Below are positions 37,658 to 46,576 of a stretch of 64,000 bases of DNA, piece after piece. Source of the DNA: Streptomyces avicenniae (GTDB lineage Bacteria > Actinomycetota > Actinomycetes > Streptomycetales > Streptomycetaceae); contig NZ_JOEK01000019.1 of assembly GCF_000719135.1 (NCBI RefSeq), positions 1 through 64,000 of the forward strand. The letters are read 5' to 3'. The first letter of the stretch is position 1. Each line of letters opens with the position of its first letter. Under the pieces are notes generated by a model. The model was not told the DNA's origin. It searched no databases and worked only from the letters and a program-made list of their open reading frames with translations. Made by a program: the position numbers and the translations under genes.

Positions 37658-38686
37658 GTGTTGTGGCGGGACATCTCGATCGCCGGGACCGGCGCGTGGA
37701 TTCCACCGATCAGATCCGAGCGCGACCCCTGGGCGGGGCCGGTCACCGGGCAGCCGTCGATGGCGGCGCTCAACGGGTTCACCTCGGCCGCCGTCTCGAC
37801 GGACAGCACGGCGGCGCAGATGGCGGCCCGCGCGGGCCTGAAGGCGCTGCGCCGAGCGGAGGTCACCGGCGCCGACCTGAGCCTGCTGGTGCACGCCGCC
37901 TTCCAGGACAAGGACCACTACACGCCCGCGCCCTACCTGCTGCGCGTGCTCGGCGGCCGGGACACCGCCGCGTTCGAGCTGGGCGCCGCCAGTGACGGCG
38001 GGGCCGCCGCGCTCGTCGTCGCGGCGGAGCACCTCACCTCGCGGCCCGGCGCGCGGGCCGCGCTCGTCACGGCCGGGGGCCGGTTCCCGGCCGAACGGTG
38101 GGGCGGCGTGCGGGAGATGGGGTACGTGGCGGGTGACGCGGGCGCCGCCGCCGTCCTCACGCGCGGCCCCGGCCTCGCCCGCCTCGTGGCGACCGCCCAG
38201 GCGACGGAGCCGGAGCTCGAACTGCTGACCCGGGCCAAGGAGGCGCCCGCCGGGGCCGAACGGCCGTTCCTCGCCGAGGAGACGGGCCTGATGCCCCACA
38301 TCGACGCACTGCAACGCTCCACCCGCCGCTGCGTCGAGTCCGTCCTCGACGAGGCCGACGTGAAACCGGCGGACGTGACGCACGTCGTGGGCATCGCGAT
38401 CGGCGCGGTCGTGCTCGACCTGGTGCTCGCCGCCTCGCCGCTGGACGTCCGCTCGGGCGACACGAGCTGGACGTTCGGGCGGCACCTCGGCCACGCGGGG
38501 CCGTGCGACGTCCTGCTCGCCCTGGACCGGCTGCTGGGCGCGGGCGCGCCGCGGGCCGGGGAGCGCGTGCTCGTCCTGAGCTTCGGTCTCGGCTTCCGCT
38601 GGACGACCGCGCTGCTCGAAGTCACCCGCGATCCGGCCGCCCTCGCGCCCGGCGGCCGATCGACAACGGAACGAGGTTCGTCATGA
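37658..38686 (+). CDS. KASIII-like acyltransferase with Ser nucleophile (DpsC-like)
   Basis: This 342-residue thiolase-fold protein resembles FabH, but the Cys of FabH is replaced by Ser112 in GAASDGGAAAL and no His-Gln-Ala-Asn motif is seen (the region reads GIAIGAV). Replacement by Ser is known in DpsC of the daunorubicin pathway, which loads a non-acetate starter. In this cluster it could pass the acyl chain of the neighbouring reducing PKS to the type II synthase, or esterify a hydroxyl of the aglycone. GTG at 37658 follows GAGGAG. The 3-prime end overlaps the P450 start. Confidence 0.88.
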   Translation: MLWRDISIAGTGAWIPPIRSERDPWAGPVTGQPSMAALNGFTSAAVSTDSTAAQMAARAGLKALRRAEVTGADLSLLVHAAFQDKDHYTPAPYLLRVLGGRDTAAFELGAASDGGAAALVVAAEHLTSRPGARAALVTAGGRFPAERWGGVREMGYVAGDAGAAAVLTRGPGLARLVATAQATEPELELLTRAKEAPAGAERPFLAEETGLMPHIDALQRSTRRCVESVLDEADVKPADVTHVVGIAIGAVVLDLVLAASPLDVRSGDTSWTFGRHLGHAGPCDVLLALDRLLGAGAPRAGERVLVLSFGLGFRWTTALLEVTRDPAALAPGGRSTTERGSS

Positions 38687-40164
38687 CAGACACGAACGCG
38701 GCCACCGCCGCGTCGGTCCCGCTCGCCCCGGGGGGCCTGCCGCTGCTGGGCCACGCGCTGCCGCTGCTGCGCGACCCGCTGGCGTTCATCTCGTCGCTGT
38801 CCGGGTACCGGGGGCTCGTCCGCGTCCGGCTCGGCCCGACCTCGGCCGTGGTCGTCTGCGACCCGGACCTGACGCGGCACGTGTTCCTGAACGACCGCGT
38901 CTACGACAAGGGCGGGCCGATCTACGAACGCATCCGCGAGGTCATCGGCGACGGCCTGTCCACCTGCGCGTACCCGCTGCACCGGCGGCAACGGCGGCTG
39001 TGCCAGCCGTCGTTCCACCCCGCGCGCCTCACGGGGTACAGCGCGGTGTTCGCGCGGGCGTCCCGGCTGAAGGCGGCGTCCTGGCACGACGGCGACGTCC
39101 TCGACATCACGCAGGAGATGATGACGCTGACGACGCGGGCCACCATGGAGACGATGTTCAGCGGCGCGCTGCCCGCCGAGACCATGAGCCGGGCCCTGTC
39201 CGACACCGCCGTCGTCGTGAGCGCGTTCTTCCGCAGGATGATGACCCCGGCCGCGCTGCGCGGCGTGCCGACCCCCGGCAAACGCCGCTACGACCACGCG
39301 CGGCACCGGCTGTCGGCCACCATCGAGGGGATCATCGCCGAGCGCCGCGCCGACCCCACCGACCACGCCGACCTGCTGTCCACGCTGGTCGGGGCGGTGG
39401 ACGAGGAGAGCCAGGACGGGCAGCGGCAGCTGAGCGACGGCGAACTGGCCGACGAGGCGCTGACGTTCTTCCTCGGCGGCATGGAGACGACGGCCATCAC
39501 GCTGGCCTGGGCGCTGCACCTGCTGGCCACGCACCCCGACGTGCAGCAGCGCCTGCGCGCCGAGACGGACGGCGTGCTGGCCGGGGGCGACCTCGACGCG
39601 GCGCACCTGCCCTCGCTCGGCCTCGCCACGCGGGTGGTGACGGAGGCGCTGCGCCTCTACCCGCCCGCCTGGATGATGACCCGCAGGCTGCGGCAGGACG
39701 CCGAACTCGGCGGCGTCCGCCTGGCGAGCGGCAGCACCCTCGTGCTCAGCCCCTACCTGCTGCACCGCAGGGGCGACCTCTTCCCCGACCCCGACCGGTT
39801 CGACCCCGACCGCTGGCTCGACGCCCAGCCCGACCGCGCCACGTACATCCCGTTCGGCGCCGGTCCGCGCAAGTGCATCGGGGACCAGTTCGCGCTGAAC
39901 GAGGCCGTCCTCGCGCTCACCGCCGTCGTCGCCCGCTGGAAGCTGTCGCCGGTCGGCGAGGAGCCGTTCAGGCCCAAGGTGGAGACGTCGCTCAGCTCAC
40001 GCGGGCTGCTGCTGCGCGTCGCCGACCGGCGGCAGGACGACGCGGGCGGCACCGGCGGCCCGCAGCGGCACGCCGCCGTCCCCCCGCAGGGCACCGCCTG
40101 CCCGGTGGACCACCGGGCGGCGCGGGGCGCCGCGTCCCCCCGTTCCGACGCCGCCCCGGAGTGA
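38683..40164 (+). CDS. Cytochrome P450
   Basis: This 493-residue soluble P450 has the oxygen-binding I helix GGMETTAITLAW near residue 265, the EALRLYP K-helix motif near 325 and the heme loop FGAGPRKCIGDQFA with Cys398 as ligand. The N-terminus has PLAPGGLPLLGHALPLLRDP, typical of terpene- and polyketide-tailoring P450s. A Pro/Ala-rich tail of about 45 residues follows the conserved core, longer than usual. ATG at 38683 overlaps the KASIII stop (ATGA). It probably hydroxylates or epoxidises the alkyl chain or the aromatic skeleton. A redox partner is not encoded nearby. Confidence 0.95.
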   Translation: MTDTNAATAASVPLAPGGLPLLGHALPLLRDPLAFISSLSGYRGLVRVRLGPTSAVVVCDPDLTRHVFLNDRVYDKGGPIYERIREVIGDGLSTCAYPLHRRQRRLCQPSFHPARLTGYSAVFARASRLKAASWHDGDVLDITQEMMTLTTRATMETMFSGALPAETMSRALSDTAVVVSAFFRRMMTPAALRGVPTPGKRRYDHARHRLSATIEGIIAERRADPTDHADLLSTLVGAVDEESQDGQRQLSDGELADEALTFFLGGMETTAITLAWALHLLATHPDVQQRLRAETDGVLAGGDLDAAHLPSLGLATRVVTEALRLYPPAWMMTRRLRQDAELGGVRLASGSTLVLSPYLLHRRGDLFPDPDRFDPDRWLDAQPDRATYIPFGAGPRKCIGDQFALNEAVLALTAVVARWKLSPVGEEPFRPKVETSLSSRGLLLRVADRRQDDAGGTGGPQRHAAVPPQGTACPVDHRAARGAASPRSDAAPE

Positions 40165-40168
40165 TGCC

Positions 40169-41278
40169 GTGAAGCCTCACCTGAAACCGCTCGTGAAGCA
40201 GCTGCTGCGCTCGCGGAAGGTCGGCCTGCCGGGCGCCGCCCCGGCCGACAGCCTGCACGCGCCCTCGCGCCCGTACCCGAACGGCTGGTTCTGCCTGGCG
40301 TTCGCCTCCGAGGTGCGGCGCGGGTCGGTGACCACCCGTCCGCTGGCGGGCGCGGAGGTCGTCCTGTACCGGACGGCGGGCGGGGTGCTGCGCGCCGTCA
40401 GGCCGCAGTGCCCGCACCTGGGGGCGCATCTCGGGGTCGGCGGGTCGGTCGAGGGCGAGGAGATCGTCTGCCCCTTCCACCGGTTCGCGTTCGACCCGTC
40501 CGGCGCCTGCGTGCGCACGGGCTACGACCTGCCGCCGCCGAAGGCGTCGCTGACGCAGTACCCGGTGTGCGAGGTCAACGGCTCGGTCTACGTGTGGTGG
40601 CACGCCCTCGGGCTGCCCCCGCAGTGGCAGGTCCCGGTCATCCCGATGGACGAGCGGCAGCCGTTCAGCCACGACACCTTCGCCCTCGCGGGCCACCCGC
40701 AGGACGTCATCGAGAACGCCTTCGACTGGGGGCATCTTCCGGCGCTGCACGGGCTGAAGGGCCTGGACATCGAGGGCGCGCCGGTGGCCGGGCAGCCGGT
40801 GAGCACCGTCACGGCGACCGCGCGCGGCACCGTCATGCGCGGCTTCCGCCAGTCCTACACGCTCACGGTGATCGGGCTGGCCAGCATCGCGGCCCGCACC
40901 GTCCTGCCGCGCGGCGCGGGCAGTCTGCACGTGATGCTCCACGCGACGGCGACCGGCCCGGGACGCATCGAGCTGCGGTTCGGCACGAAGCTGGAGCTGA
41001 CCGGCGTGCCCGGGCTGCCGAGGAGGGCGGGGCGTGCGACGGCGATGCCCGTGGCGCGGCTGCTCAGCGCCGTCCTCCAGCGGGTGGCGAGCGTCGATAC
41101 GGGCGCCGACCTCCTGATGTGGCATCACCAGGAGCACGTCGAGCAGCCGAAGCTCGCCAGGGGTGACGGGCCGATCGGCCGGTACCGGCAGTGGGCGCGG
41201 CAGTTCTACACGGAGCCGCCTGGCGGCGTCGTGGCGCCGCGACCGCCGAGGACCGAGGTGGGCCGCGCCGAGGAGTGA
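40169..41278 (+). CDS. Rieske non-heme iron oxygenase
   Basis: This 369-residue oxygenase has the Rieske 2Fe-2S ligands in CPHLGAHLGVGG and VCPFHRF (about residues 76-105) and the mononuclear iron motif NAFDWGHLPALHG near 190, where Asp and two His bind iron. The arrangement is like the KshA-type and prodigiosin-type (RedG) oxygenases that hydroxylate or cyclise unactivated alkyl carbons. The GTG at 40169 starts four bases after the P450 stop. A tailoring step such as oxidative cyclisation of the alkyl chain is possible; the reductase partner is not in the window. Confidence 0.93.
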   Translation: MKPHLKPLVKQLLRSRKVGLPGAAPADSLHAPSRPYPNGWFCLAFASEVRRGSVTTRPLAGAEVVLYRTAGGVLRAVRPQCPHLGAHLGVGGSVEGEEIVCPFHRFAFDPSGACVRTGYDLPPPKASLTQYPVCEVNGSVYVWWHALGLPPQWQVPVIPMDERQPFSHDTFALAGHPQDVIENAFDWGHLPALHGLKGLDIEGAPVAGQPVSTVTATARGTVMRGFRQSYTLTVIGLASIAARTVLPRGAGSLHVMLHATATGPGRIELRFGTKLELTGVPGLPRRAGRATAMPVARLLSAVLQRVASVDTGADLLMWHHQEHVEQPKLARGDGPIGRYRQWARQFYTEPPGGVVAPRPPRTEVGRAEE

Positions 41279-41327
41279 CCGCCGCGCCGGACGGGGTGTC
41301 CGGCGCCTGGACCGAGAGAGGGGCGAC

Positions 41328-42251
41328 ATGACAGCGCGGAGCGGTACGCGGGCCGCCGGGCGGCGGCTGGCCGTGCTCGGGGCGGGGGTGATGGGGACGG
41401 GCATCGCCGCGCTGGCGGTCGGGCACGGCGTCGCCGTGGCGCTGGCCGACCCGGACCGGCGGCGGCTGGACGGGGCCCGGGCGAGGATCGGCCACCAGCT
41501 GCGGACGGCCCGGCTGATGGGCGCGTTGCCGCAGGACACGGAGGAGGGCGCCCTGCGCACCGGCCCGTCGCTCGCCGCCCTGGTGGCGGCGGACGGCGCG
41601 GACCTCACGGCGGTGGTCGAGGCGGTCACCGAGGACCCGGGCGCGAAGGCGAAGGCGCTCGCCGAGGTGTCCGCGCTGCTCGCGCCGGGCACCCTCGTCG
41701 TCTCGAACACGTCGTCCATCCCCATCGACGAACTGGCCCTGGCGACGGCCAGGCCCGAGGACCTGGTCGGCACCCACTTCATGAACCCGCCCTGCCTGAT
41801 CAGGACGGTCGAGGTCGTCAGGGGCGCGCGCACCGGCGCCGCCACCCTGGACGCGCTGCGGGACCTCCTCGCCGCGCTGCGCCGCGAGCCGGTCGTCGTG
41901 GCGGACGCGCCGGGGTTCGTCACCAGCCGGATCCTGCACCCCATGATCAACGACGCGGTACGGGTCGTGGCGGCGGGAACGGCGAGCGCCGAGGCGGTGG
42001 ACCGGCTCATGCAGGGCTGCCTGGGGCATCCGACGGGACCGCTGCGCACGGCCGACCTCATCGGCCTGGACAACCTGGCCGATTCGCTGTGGGTCCTGCA
42101 CGGCCGGACGGGCGAGGAACGCTGCCGTCCCAGCGGGTTGTTGCTGGAGATGGTGCGGGCCGGGCACCTCGGCCGCAAGAGCGGTCGCGGCTTCTACGCG
42201 TACGACCACACGTACGAGGACGAGTTCGAGTGCGAGGGAGAACAGGCATGA
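41328..42251 (+). CDS. 3-Hydroxyacyl-CoA dehydrogenase, FkbK-like
   Basis: This 307-residue protein has the Rossmann motif VLGAGVMGTGIA, the catalytic VVSNTSSIPI and THFMNPP (His) segments near residues 125-150, and the C-terminal GRKSGRGFYAY. In methoxymalonyl-ACP loci the FkbK homologue oxidises glyceryl-ACP to the aldehyde or hydroxy-oxo intermediate. It is followed without gaps by the ACP, acyl-CoA dehydrogenase and FkbH-like genes, the standard set. ATG at 41328 follows GAGAGG, and its end overlaps the ACP start. Confidence 0.93.
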   Translation: MTARSGTRAAGRRLAVLGAGVMGTGIAALAVGHGVAVALADPDRRRLDGARARIGHQLRTARLMGALPQDTEEGALRTGPSLAALVAADGADLTAVVEAVTEDPGAKAKALAEVSALLAPGTLVVSNTSSIPIDELALATARPEDLVGTHFMNPPCLIRTVEVVRGARTGAATLDALRDLLAALRREPVVVADAPGFVTSRILHPMINDAVRVVAAGTASAEAVDRLMQGCLGHPTGPLRTADLIGLDNLADSLWVLHGRTGEERCRPSGLLLEMVRAGHLGRKSGRGFYAYDHTYEDEFECEGEQA

Positions 42252-42550
42252 CCACCTCCTCCGACCGGCCGGTGCCGGACCACGTCGGCGACCCGGGCGC
42301 CGTCGAGACGGACCTGCTGCGGTTCCTCGGGAAGCGGACGGGGCGGATCTGGACGGCCGACGCCGACGTCTTCGGCTCGGGCGGCCTGTCGTCGCTGTTC
42401 GCGATGGAGCTGGTGGTGCATCTGGAACGGACGTACGGCATCGCCGTGCGCGGCTCCGACCTGCGGATGGACAACTTCCGCACGGCGCGGCGGATGGCGG
42501 CGCTCGTCGGGCGGCTGCGCGGGGCGGCCGGGGACGGCGCCGGTGCGTGA
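42248..42550 (+). CDS. Acyl carrier protein for glyceryl/methoxymalonyl unit, FkbJ-like
   Basis: This 100-residue carrier has the attachment motif GGLSSLFAMELV (Ser49), the LSS-LFAM form typical of carriers that hold glycerate-derived extender units rather than the DSL of ordinary PKS carriers. It would carry glyceryl, then hydroxymalonyl and methoxymalonyl groups. Both ends overlap neighbours (ATGA upstream, 8 bp downstream), so it is translated with its modifying enzymes. Confidence 0.92.
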   Translation: MTTSSDRPVPDHVGDPGAVETDLLRFLGKRTGRIWTADADVFGSGGLSSLFAMELVVHLERTYGIAVRGSDLRMDNFRTARRMAALVGRLRGAAGDGAGA

Positions 42551-43649
42551 GTCCGTCGCGGCGGCGGCCTCCGCGGTCACCGCGCTGGTCGGCGACCGGG
42601 CGTCCGGCTGGGACCTGGCGGGCAGGCTGCCGGAGGACGTGGTGCGGGAGCTGGGCGCGGCCGGGCGGCTCGCCGCCCAGATCCCGGCGCGGCACGGCGG
42701 CGCGGGCTGGAGCAGCGCGGAGAGCGGCGAGTTCACCGCGCATGTCGGCAGCCTGTGCGGCTCGTTGCGGAGCGTCATGACGTCGCAGGGCATGGCCGCG
42801 TGGACGGTCGAACGGCTCGGCGACCCGGCGCAGGCGGCCGAGCTGCTGCCGAGGCTGGCCGCGGGCGGCACGGCGGCCGTGGCGTTCAGCGAGCCGCAGG
42901 CGGGCAGCGACCTGTCGGCGATCGCGACGACCGTGACCGTCGAGGGGGACGGTGTGCTGCTCAGCGGGCGCAAGAAGTGGGTGACCGCCGCCGCGTACGC
43001 GGACGTCCTCCTGGTGGTGGCCCGGATGGGGGAGGACGGCGCCGTGGTCGTGGTGCCGCGTTCCGCGCCGGGTGTCGAGGTGCGGCGGGTGGCCGATCCG
43101 CTGGGCTGCCGGGCGGCGGGGCACGCCGACGTGCGGTTCGACGGGGTGCGGCTGCCGCTGGACAGCCTGCTCGGCGGCGGACGGCAGCCGCTGCCGCTGC
43201 TCGTGACGACGGCCCTGGCGTACGGCCGGATCTCCGTCGCCTGGGGATGCGTCGGCATCCTGCGGGCCTGCGTGACGGCGGCGGCCGAACACGCGCGCAC
43301 GCGGCGGCAGTTCGGCCGCCCGCTGGCGGAACACCAGCTCGTCGCCCGTCAGCTGGCCGATCTGTGGACCGCCGAGCAGATCGCCACCCGTGCCTGCGAG
43401 TACGCCAGCCGCTGCTGGGACGAGAACGCCCCCGACGTCGCCACCGCCGTCGTACTGGCGAAGTACGTCGGCGCCGGGCATGCGGCCAAGGGTGCGGCGG
43501 CGGCCGTGCGGGTGCTCGCCTCGGCCGGGGCGCGGGACGGGCATGTCGTGGCGCGCGCGTACCGCGACGCGCAGCTGATGCGGATCATCGAGGGGAGTGA
43601 CGAGATGTGCCAGCTGATCCTGGCCGACCAGGCGCTCGGCCGCCGGTGA
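42543..43649 (+). CDS. Acyl-CoA-dehydrogenase-like oxidase, FkbI-like
   Basis: This 368-residue FAD enzyme has the acyl-CoA dehydrogenase signatures: AFSEPQAGSDLSAI near residue 120, GRKKWVTAA near 145 and the C-terminal AYRDAQLMRIIEGSDEMCQLILA. FkbI homologues oxidise the glyceryl-ACP-derived intermediate to hydroxymalonyl-ACP. GTG at 42543 overlaps the ACP by 8 bp and the 3-prime end overlaps the FkbH-like gene. It is a different branch from the two ActVA-like hydroxylases in the left arm. Confidence 0.92.
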   Translation: MRESVAAAASAVTALVGDRASGWDLAGRLPEDVVRELGAAGRLAAQIPARHGGAGWSSAESGEFTAHVGSLCGSLRSVMTSQGMAAWTVERLGDPAQAAELLPRLAAGGTAAVAFSEPQAGSDLSAIATTVTVEGDGVLLSGRKKWVTAAAYADVLLVVARMGEDGAVVVVPRSAPGVEVRRVADPLGCRAAGHADVRFDGVRLPLDSLLGGGRQPLPLLVTTALAYGRISVAWGCVGILRACVTAAAEHARTRRQFGRPLAEHQLVARQLADLWTAEQIATRACEYASRCWDENAPDVATAVVLAKYVGAGHAAKGAAAAVRVLASAGARDGHVVARAYRDAQLMRIIEGSDEMCQLILADQALGRR

Positions 43650-44767
43650 CCGCGCCCGAGCCCGAACCCCGGCCCGCGACCGTGAAGTGCCTCGTCTGGG
43701 ACCTGGACGAGACGCTGTGGCGCGGCACGCTGCTTGAGGACGGGGACGTCGTCCTGTCCGACGCGGTGCGCGCCGTGGTCGTCGGCCTGGACGCGCGCGG
43801 TGTCCTCCAGTCGGTGTGCAGCCGCAACGACCACACCCTCGCCTGGGCGCGGCTCGAAGCGCTGGGCGTCGCGCAGTACTTCGTCGTCCCGGAGATCGGC
43901 TGGGGGCGCAAGTCGGAGGCCGTGCGGCGGATCGCCGCGCGGCTGGACTTCGCGCCGGGCGCCGTCGCGTTCATCGACGACCAGCCCGCCGAACGCGCCG
44001 AGGTCGCCCACCACCTGCCCGAGGTGCGCTGCTACGCGGCCGAGGACGCGGCGACGCTGCTCGACCTGCCCGAGTTCAGCCCGAGGTCGGTGACGGTGGA
44101 CTCGCGGCGGCGCAGGACGATGTACCAGGCCGGATTCCGGCGCACGGAGGAGCGCGAGCGGTTCACCGGCTCGCACGAGGACTTCCTGCGCTCGCTGGAG
44201 ATGGAGATGCGCGTCGGGCGGGCCACCGAGGGCGAGTTGGCGCGCGTCGAGGAACTGACGCTGCGCACCAGCCAGATGAACGCGACCGGCGTGCACTACC
44301 CGCACGAGGCGCTGCGCGCGTACCTGGGCAGCCCGCGCCACGAGGTGCTGGTCGTGACGCTCACCGACCGTTTCGGGCCGCACGGGGCCGTGGGGGTGGT
44401 GCTGCTGGAGAGGCACGCGGAGGCGTGGCACCTGCTGCTGCTCGCGACGTCGTGCCGTGTGGTGGCGTTCGGCGCGGGCACGGTCGTCCTCCACTGGCTG
44501 ATCGACCAGGCCGCCCGCGCGGGCGTCCATCTGCTGGCGGACTTCCGCGCCACCGAGCGCAACCGGATGATGGAGATCGCCTACCGGTTCGCCGGGTTCG
44601 ACGAGGGGCCGTGCGGCTGCCGGGGCGAGGTGACGGCGGAGAGGGGCGCCGGGGAGGGGGGCGAGGGCGTCCAGCTCCTGCACCTCGTCGCCGGGCGGCG
44701 GGACGCCCCCGTGACGCTGCGCCTGAGCGCCCCTGATCTGGTCAGGGCCGCCGCCGGACCAGGGTGA
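43646..44767 (+). CDS. FkbH-like glyceryl-ACP synthase (HAD superfamily)
   Basis: This 373-residue protein has the HAD catalytic motif DLDETLW (Asp19, Asp21), motif SRND near residue 65, motif [11 protein letters not shown] near 112 and a C-terminal GNAT-like domain ([17 protein letters not shown], ending in [13 protein letters not shown]). FkbH enzymes dephosphorylate 1,3-bisphosphoglycerate and load glycerate on the carrier. The GTG at 43646 overlaps the previous stop. Its last 26 bp overlap the 3-prime end of the converging O-methyltransferase gene, which is unusual. Confidence 0.95.
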   Translation: MTAPEPEPRPATVKCLVWDLDETLWRGTLLEDGDVVLSDAVRAVVVGLDARGVLQSVCSRNDHTLAWARLEALGVAQYFVVPEIGWGRKSEAVRRIAARLDFAPGAVAFIDDQPAERAEVAHHLPEVRCYAAEDAATLLDLPEFSPRSVTVDSRRRRTMYQAGFRRTEERERFTGSHEDFLRSLEMEMRVGRATEGELARVEELTLRTSQMNATGVHYPHEALRAYLGSPRHEVLVVTLTDRFGPHGAVGVVLLERHAEAWHLLLLATSCRVVAFGAGTVVLHWLIDQAARAGVHLLADFRATERNRMMEIAYRFAGFDEGPCGCRGEVTAERGAGEGGEGVQLLHLVAGRRDAPVTLRLSAPDLVRAAAGPG

Positions 44768-45407
44768 TGCCGTCCGCCACCGGGAGCATGGAGACGTCCA
44801 CGCGCCGGTCGTCGCGGATGAGCGCGTTGACCTCGCGGACACCGGCGGTGTCCGCGTCGTCGGCCTCGGGATCGATCACGCGTCCGAAGAACAGCGTGTT
44901 GTCCAGCACCAGCAGTCCGCCCGGCCGTACGAGCCGCAGCGCCGCCGCGTAGTACCGGGGGTAATTCGCTTTGTCGGCGTCGATGAAGACAAGGCCGAAA
45001 CGGCCTTCCGCTCCTTCGGCGAGCAGATTCTCCAGGGTGTCGGCCGCCGCGCCGACGCGGACCTCGATCCGCTCGGACACGCCCGCGCGCCGCCAGTGTT
45101 CCGCGCCGATCTCGGGCCAGCGGTCGGTGAGGTCGCAGGTGATCAACCGCCCGTGAGGTGGCAGGGCGCGGGCCATGCACAGGGTGCTGTAGCCGGTGAA
45201 CGTGCCCAGCTCCAGCACGTCCGTGACACCGGCCGCCGCCACCAGGAATGCGAGGAACTGCCCCTCCTCGGGCGGCACCTGCATCGCCCGCCCGCCGGGC
45301 AACTCGGCGGTGACGCGCCGCAGATCCTGGAGAATGTCGTCCTCTCTGAGCGAGAAATCCCGCACGTATTCGAGAATGTCGGGACCGGCTGCGATCTGGT
45401 GCGCCAT
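44742..45407 (-). CDS. O-methyltransferase, FkbG-like (caffeoyl-CoA OMT family)
   Basis: This 221-residue methyltransferase has the SAM motif [16 protein letters not shown] near residue 65, [13 protein letters not shown] near 138 and DNTLFFGRV near 167, the pattern of cation-dependent caffeoyl-CoA OMTs and of FkbG. It would methylate hydroxymalonyl-ACP to methoxymalonyl-ACP, completing the five-gene set with the converging FkbH-I-J-K genes. The orientation is opposite to that of the other four. A well-formed promoter ends 7 bp before its ATG, indicating a leaderless transcript. Confidence 0.93.
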   Translation of the reverse strand: MAHQIAAGPDILEYVRDFSLREDDILQDLRRVTAELPGGRAMQVPPEEGQFLAFLVAAAGVTDVLELGTFTGYSTLCMARALPPHGRLITCDLTDRWPEIGAEHWRRAGVSERIEVRVGAAADTLENLLAEGAEGRFGLVFIDADKANYPRYYAAALRLVRPGGLLVLDNTLFFGRVIDPEADDADTAGVREVNALIRDDRRVDVSMLPVADGITLVRRRP

Positions 45408-45414
45408 GCTCGGA

Positions 45415-45443
45415 ACTCTAGGACGTTACCCCTCGCGCTTCAA
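45415..45443 (-). promoter_or_regulatory. Promoter of the FkbG-like gene
   Basis: Reading the minus strand, TTGAAG (45443-45438) and TAGAGT (45420-45415) are 17 bp apart, close to the vegetative sigma consensus. Seven bases separate the -10 box from the ATG at 45407, so transcription probably starts at the A of ATG. No ribosome-binding site is present, in agreement with a leaderless mRNA. Confidence 0.65.
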
Positions 45444-45506
45444 CGGCGCCTTTCGGCACGGGTGATGAGGAAATGCAGGACGGCGCCGAGGAAGCGTTCT
45501 CCCGTG

Positions 45507-46391
45507 TCACGACCGCTGCAGGGCGGTGAGGACCTGCCGGACGTGGCTGAGGGGTTCCGGGCCGATCGGGCGCAGGACGACGGTGCTCGCGCCCGCGTCC
45601 CAGAGGCTGCCGATGCGGTCCAGGGCGGTGGCCACGTCCCCCGCCGCGAGGTGCACCTCGGCGCGCGGGACGCCGAGGAACGCCTCGAACTCGGTGACCG
45701 CCGCCTCGGTGGCGTCCCTGACCGTCGCGGGGTCGTCGTGCACGAACACATGCGTGAAGACGATCAGTTCGTGGGGGCGGCCGTGCGCCGCGCGGCCCCG
45801 CTCGATGTGTTCGAGGGCGGCGGCGATCCGGCCGGGCCCCTGGCCCTCGGCCATGACCGTGCCGTCCGCGAGGCGGCCGGACAGTTCGAGGGAGCGAGGA
45901 CCCATCACCCCGGCGACGAGCGGCGGCGGTTCGACGGGCGGGTGGACGAGCCGTACGCCGTCCACCCGCACCTCGCGCCCGTCCAGCGTCGCCGTCCCCC
46001 CGGCGAGCAGGGTCCGCGTCACGTCGAGCGTCTCACCGAGCAGGGACAGCGGGCTGGCGGGTGCGGCCCCGACCTGCTTCATCCAGTCCCGCACGCCGTG
46101 CCCGAGCCCGGCGACCAGGCGGCCGGGGAACACACGGGCGAGGGTCGCGACCTCCATGGCGAGCAGCGCGGCGTTGCGCAGCGGCGCGGGCATGATGCCG
46201 ATGCCGACGCGCAGGCGGCCGGTCGCGGACAGGGCGACGGCGGCGGACGAGACAGCGCCCGCGTACGACTGGTCCTCGACGACCCACAGGTCGTCGGCGC
46301 CCGACTCCTCGACCGCGCGGGCGAAGTCCGCGAGCCCTTCAGGCGGCAGATCACGGTCGTACATCACGCCAAGACGTCCACGTCGTGTCAT
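45507..46391 (-). CDS. LLM-class F420-dependent oxidoreductase
   Basis: This 294-residue protein is a luciferase-like TIM barrel with the F420-type pattern RRGRLGVMYDRDLPPEGLADFA, GIGIMPAPLRNAALLAMEVATL near residue 65 and GRLVAGLGHGVRDWMKQVG near 92. Such enzymes reduce or oxidise diverse small molecules with F420. It lies at the right border of the cluster, on the same strand as and 99 bp upstream of the FkbG-like gene, and may be a tailoring enzyme or an unrelated neighbour. The ATG at 46391 fits the family N-terminus. Confidence 0.88.
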   Translation of the reverse strand: MTRRGRLGVMYDRDLPPEGLADFARAVEESGADDLWVVEDQSYAGAVSSAAVALSATGRLRVGIGIMPAPLRNAALLAMEVATLARVFPGRLVAGLGHGVRDWMKQVGAAPASPLSLLGETLDVTRTLLAGGTATLDGREVRVDGVRLVHPPVEPPPLVAGVMGPRSLELSGRLADGTVMAEGQGPGRIAAALEHIERGRAAHGRPHELIVFTHVFVHDDPATVRDATEAAVTEFEAFLGVPRAEVHLAAGDVATALDRIGSLWDAGASTVVLRPIGPEPLSHVRQVLTALQRS

Positions 46392-46576
46392 GGTCCCACC
46401 CTAGCCAGGGCACGCGCCGCAGCCGGGTCGATGCCACGCCCGGCGGCGGGATTCACCTTGCGCAGATGCAACTGACGCGGTGACATTTGCTTCCGGACAC
46501 GTAGGGTGGCGCAGTCGCCCGGGGAGGCAGCCTTCCGGGAACGGGCTGACGCGCGGCGCGTGGGGACGGAGTGGAC

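Noticed and set aside
32103..37706. Very long open frame (1,867 codons) on the minus strand
   Set aside because: It lies antisense to the megasynthase, whose domains and motifs are unambiguous. Long antisense frames are expected in DNA with such high third-position G+C.
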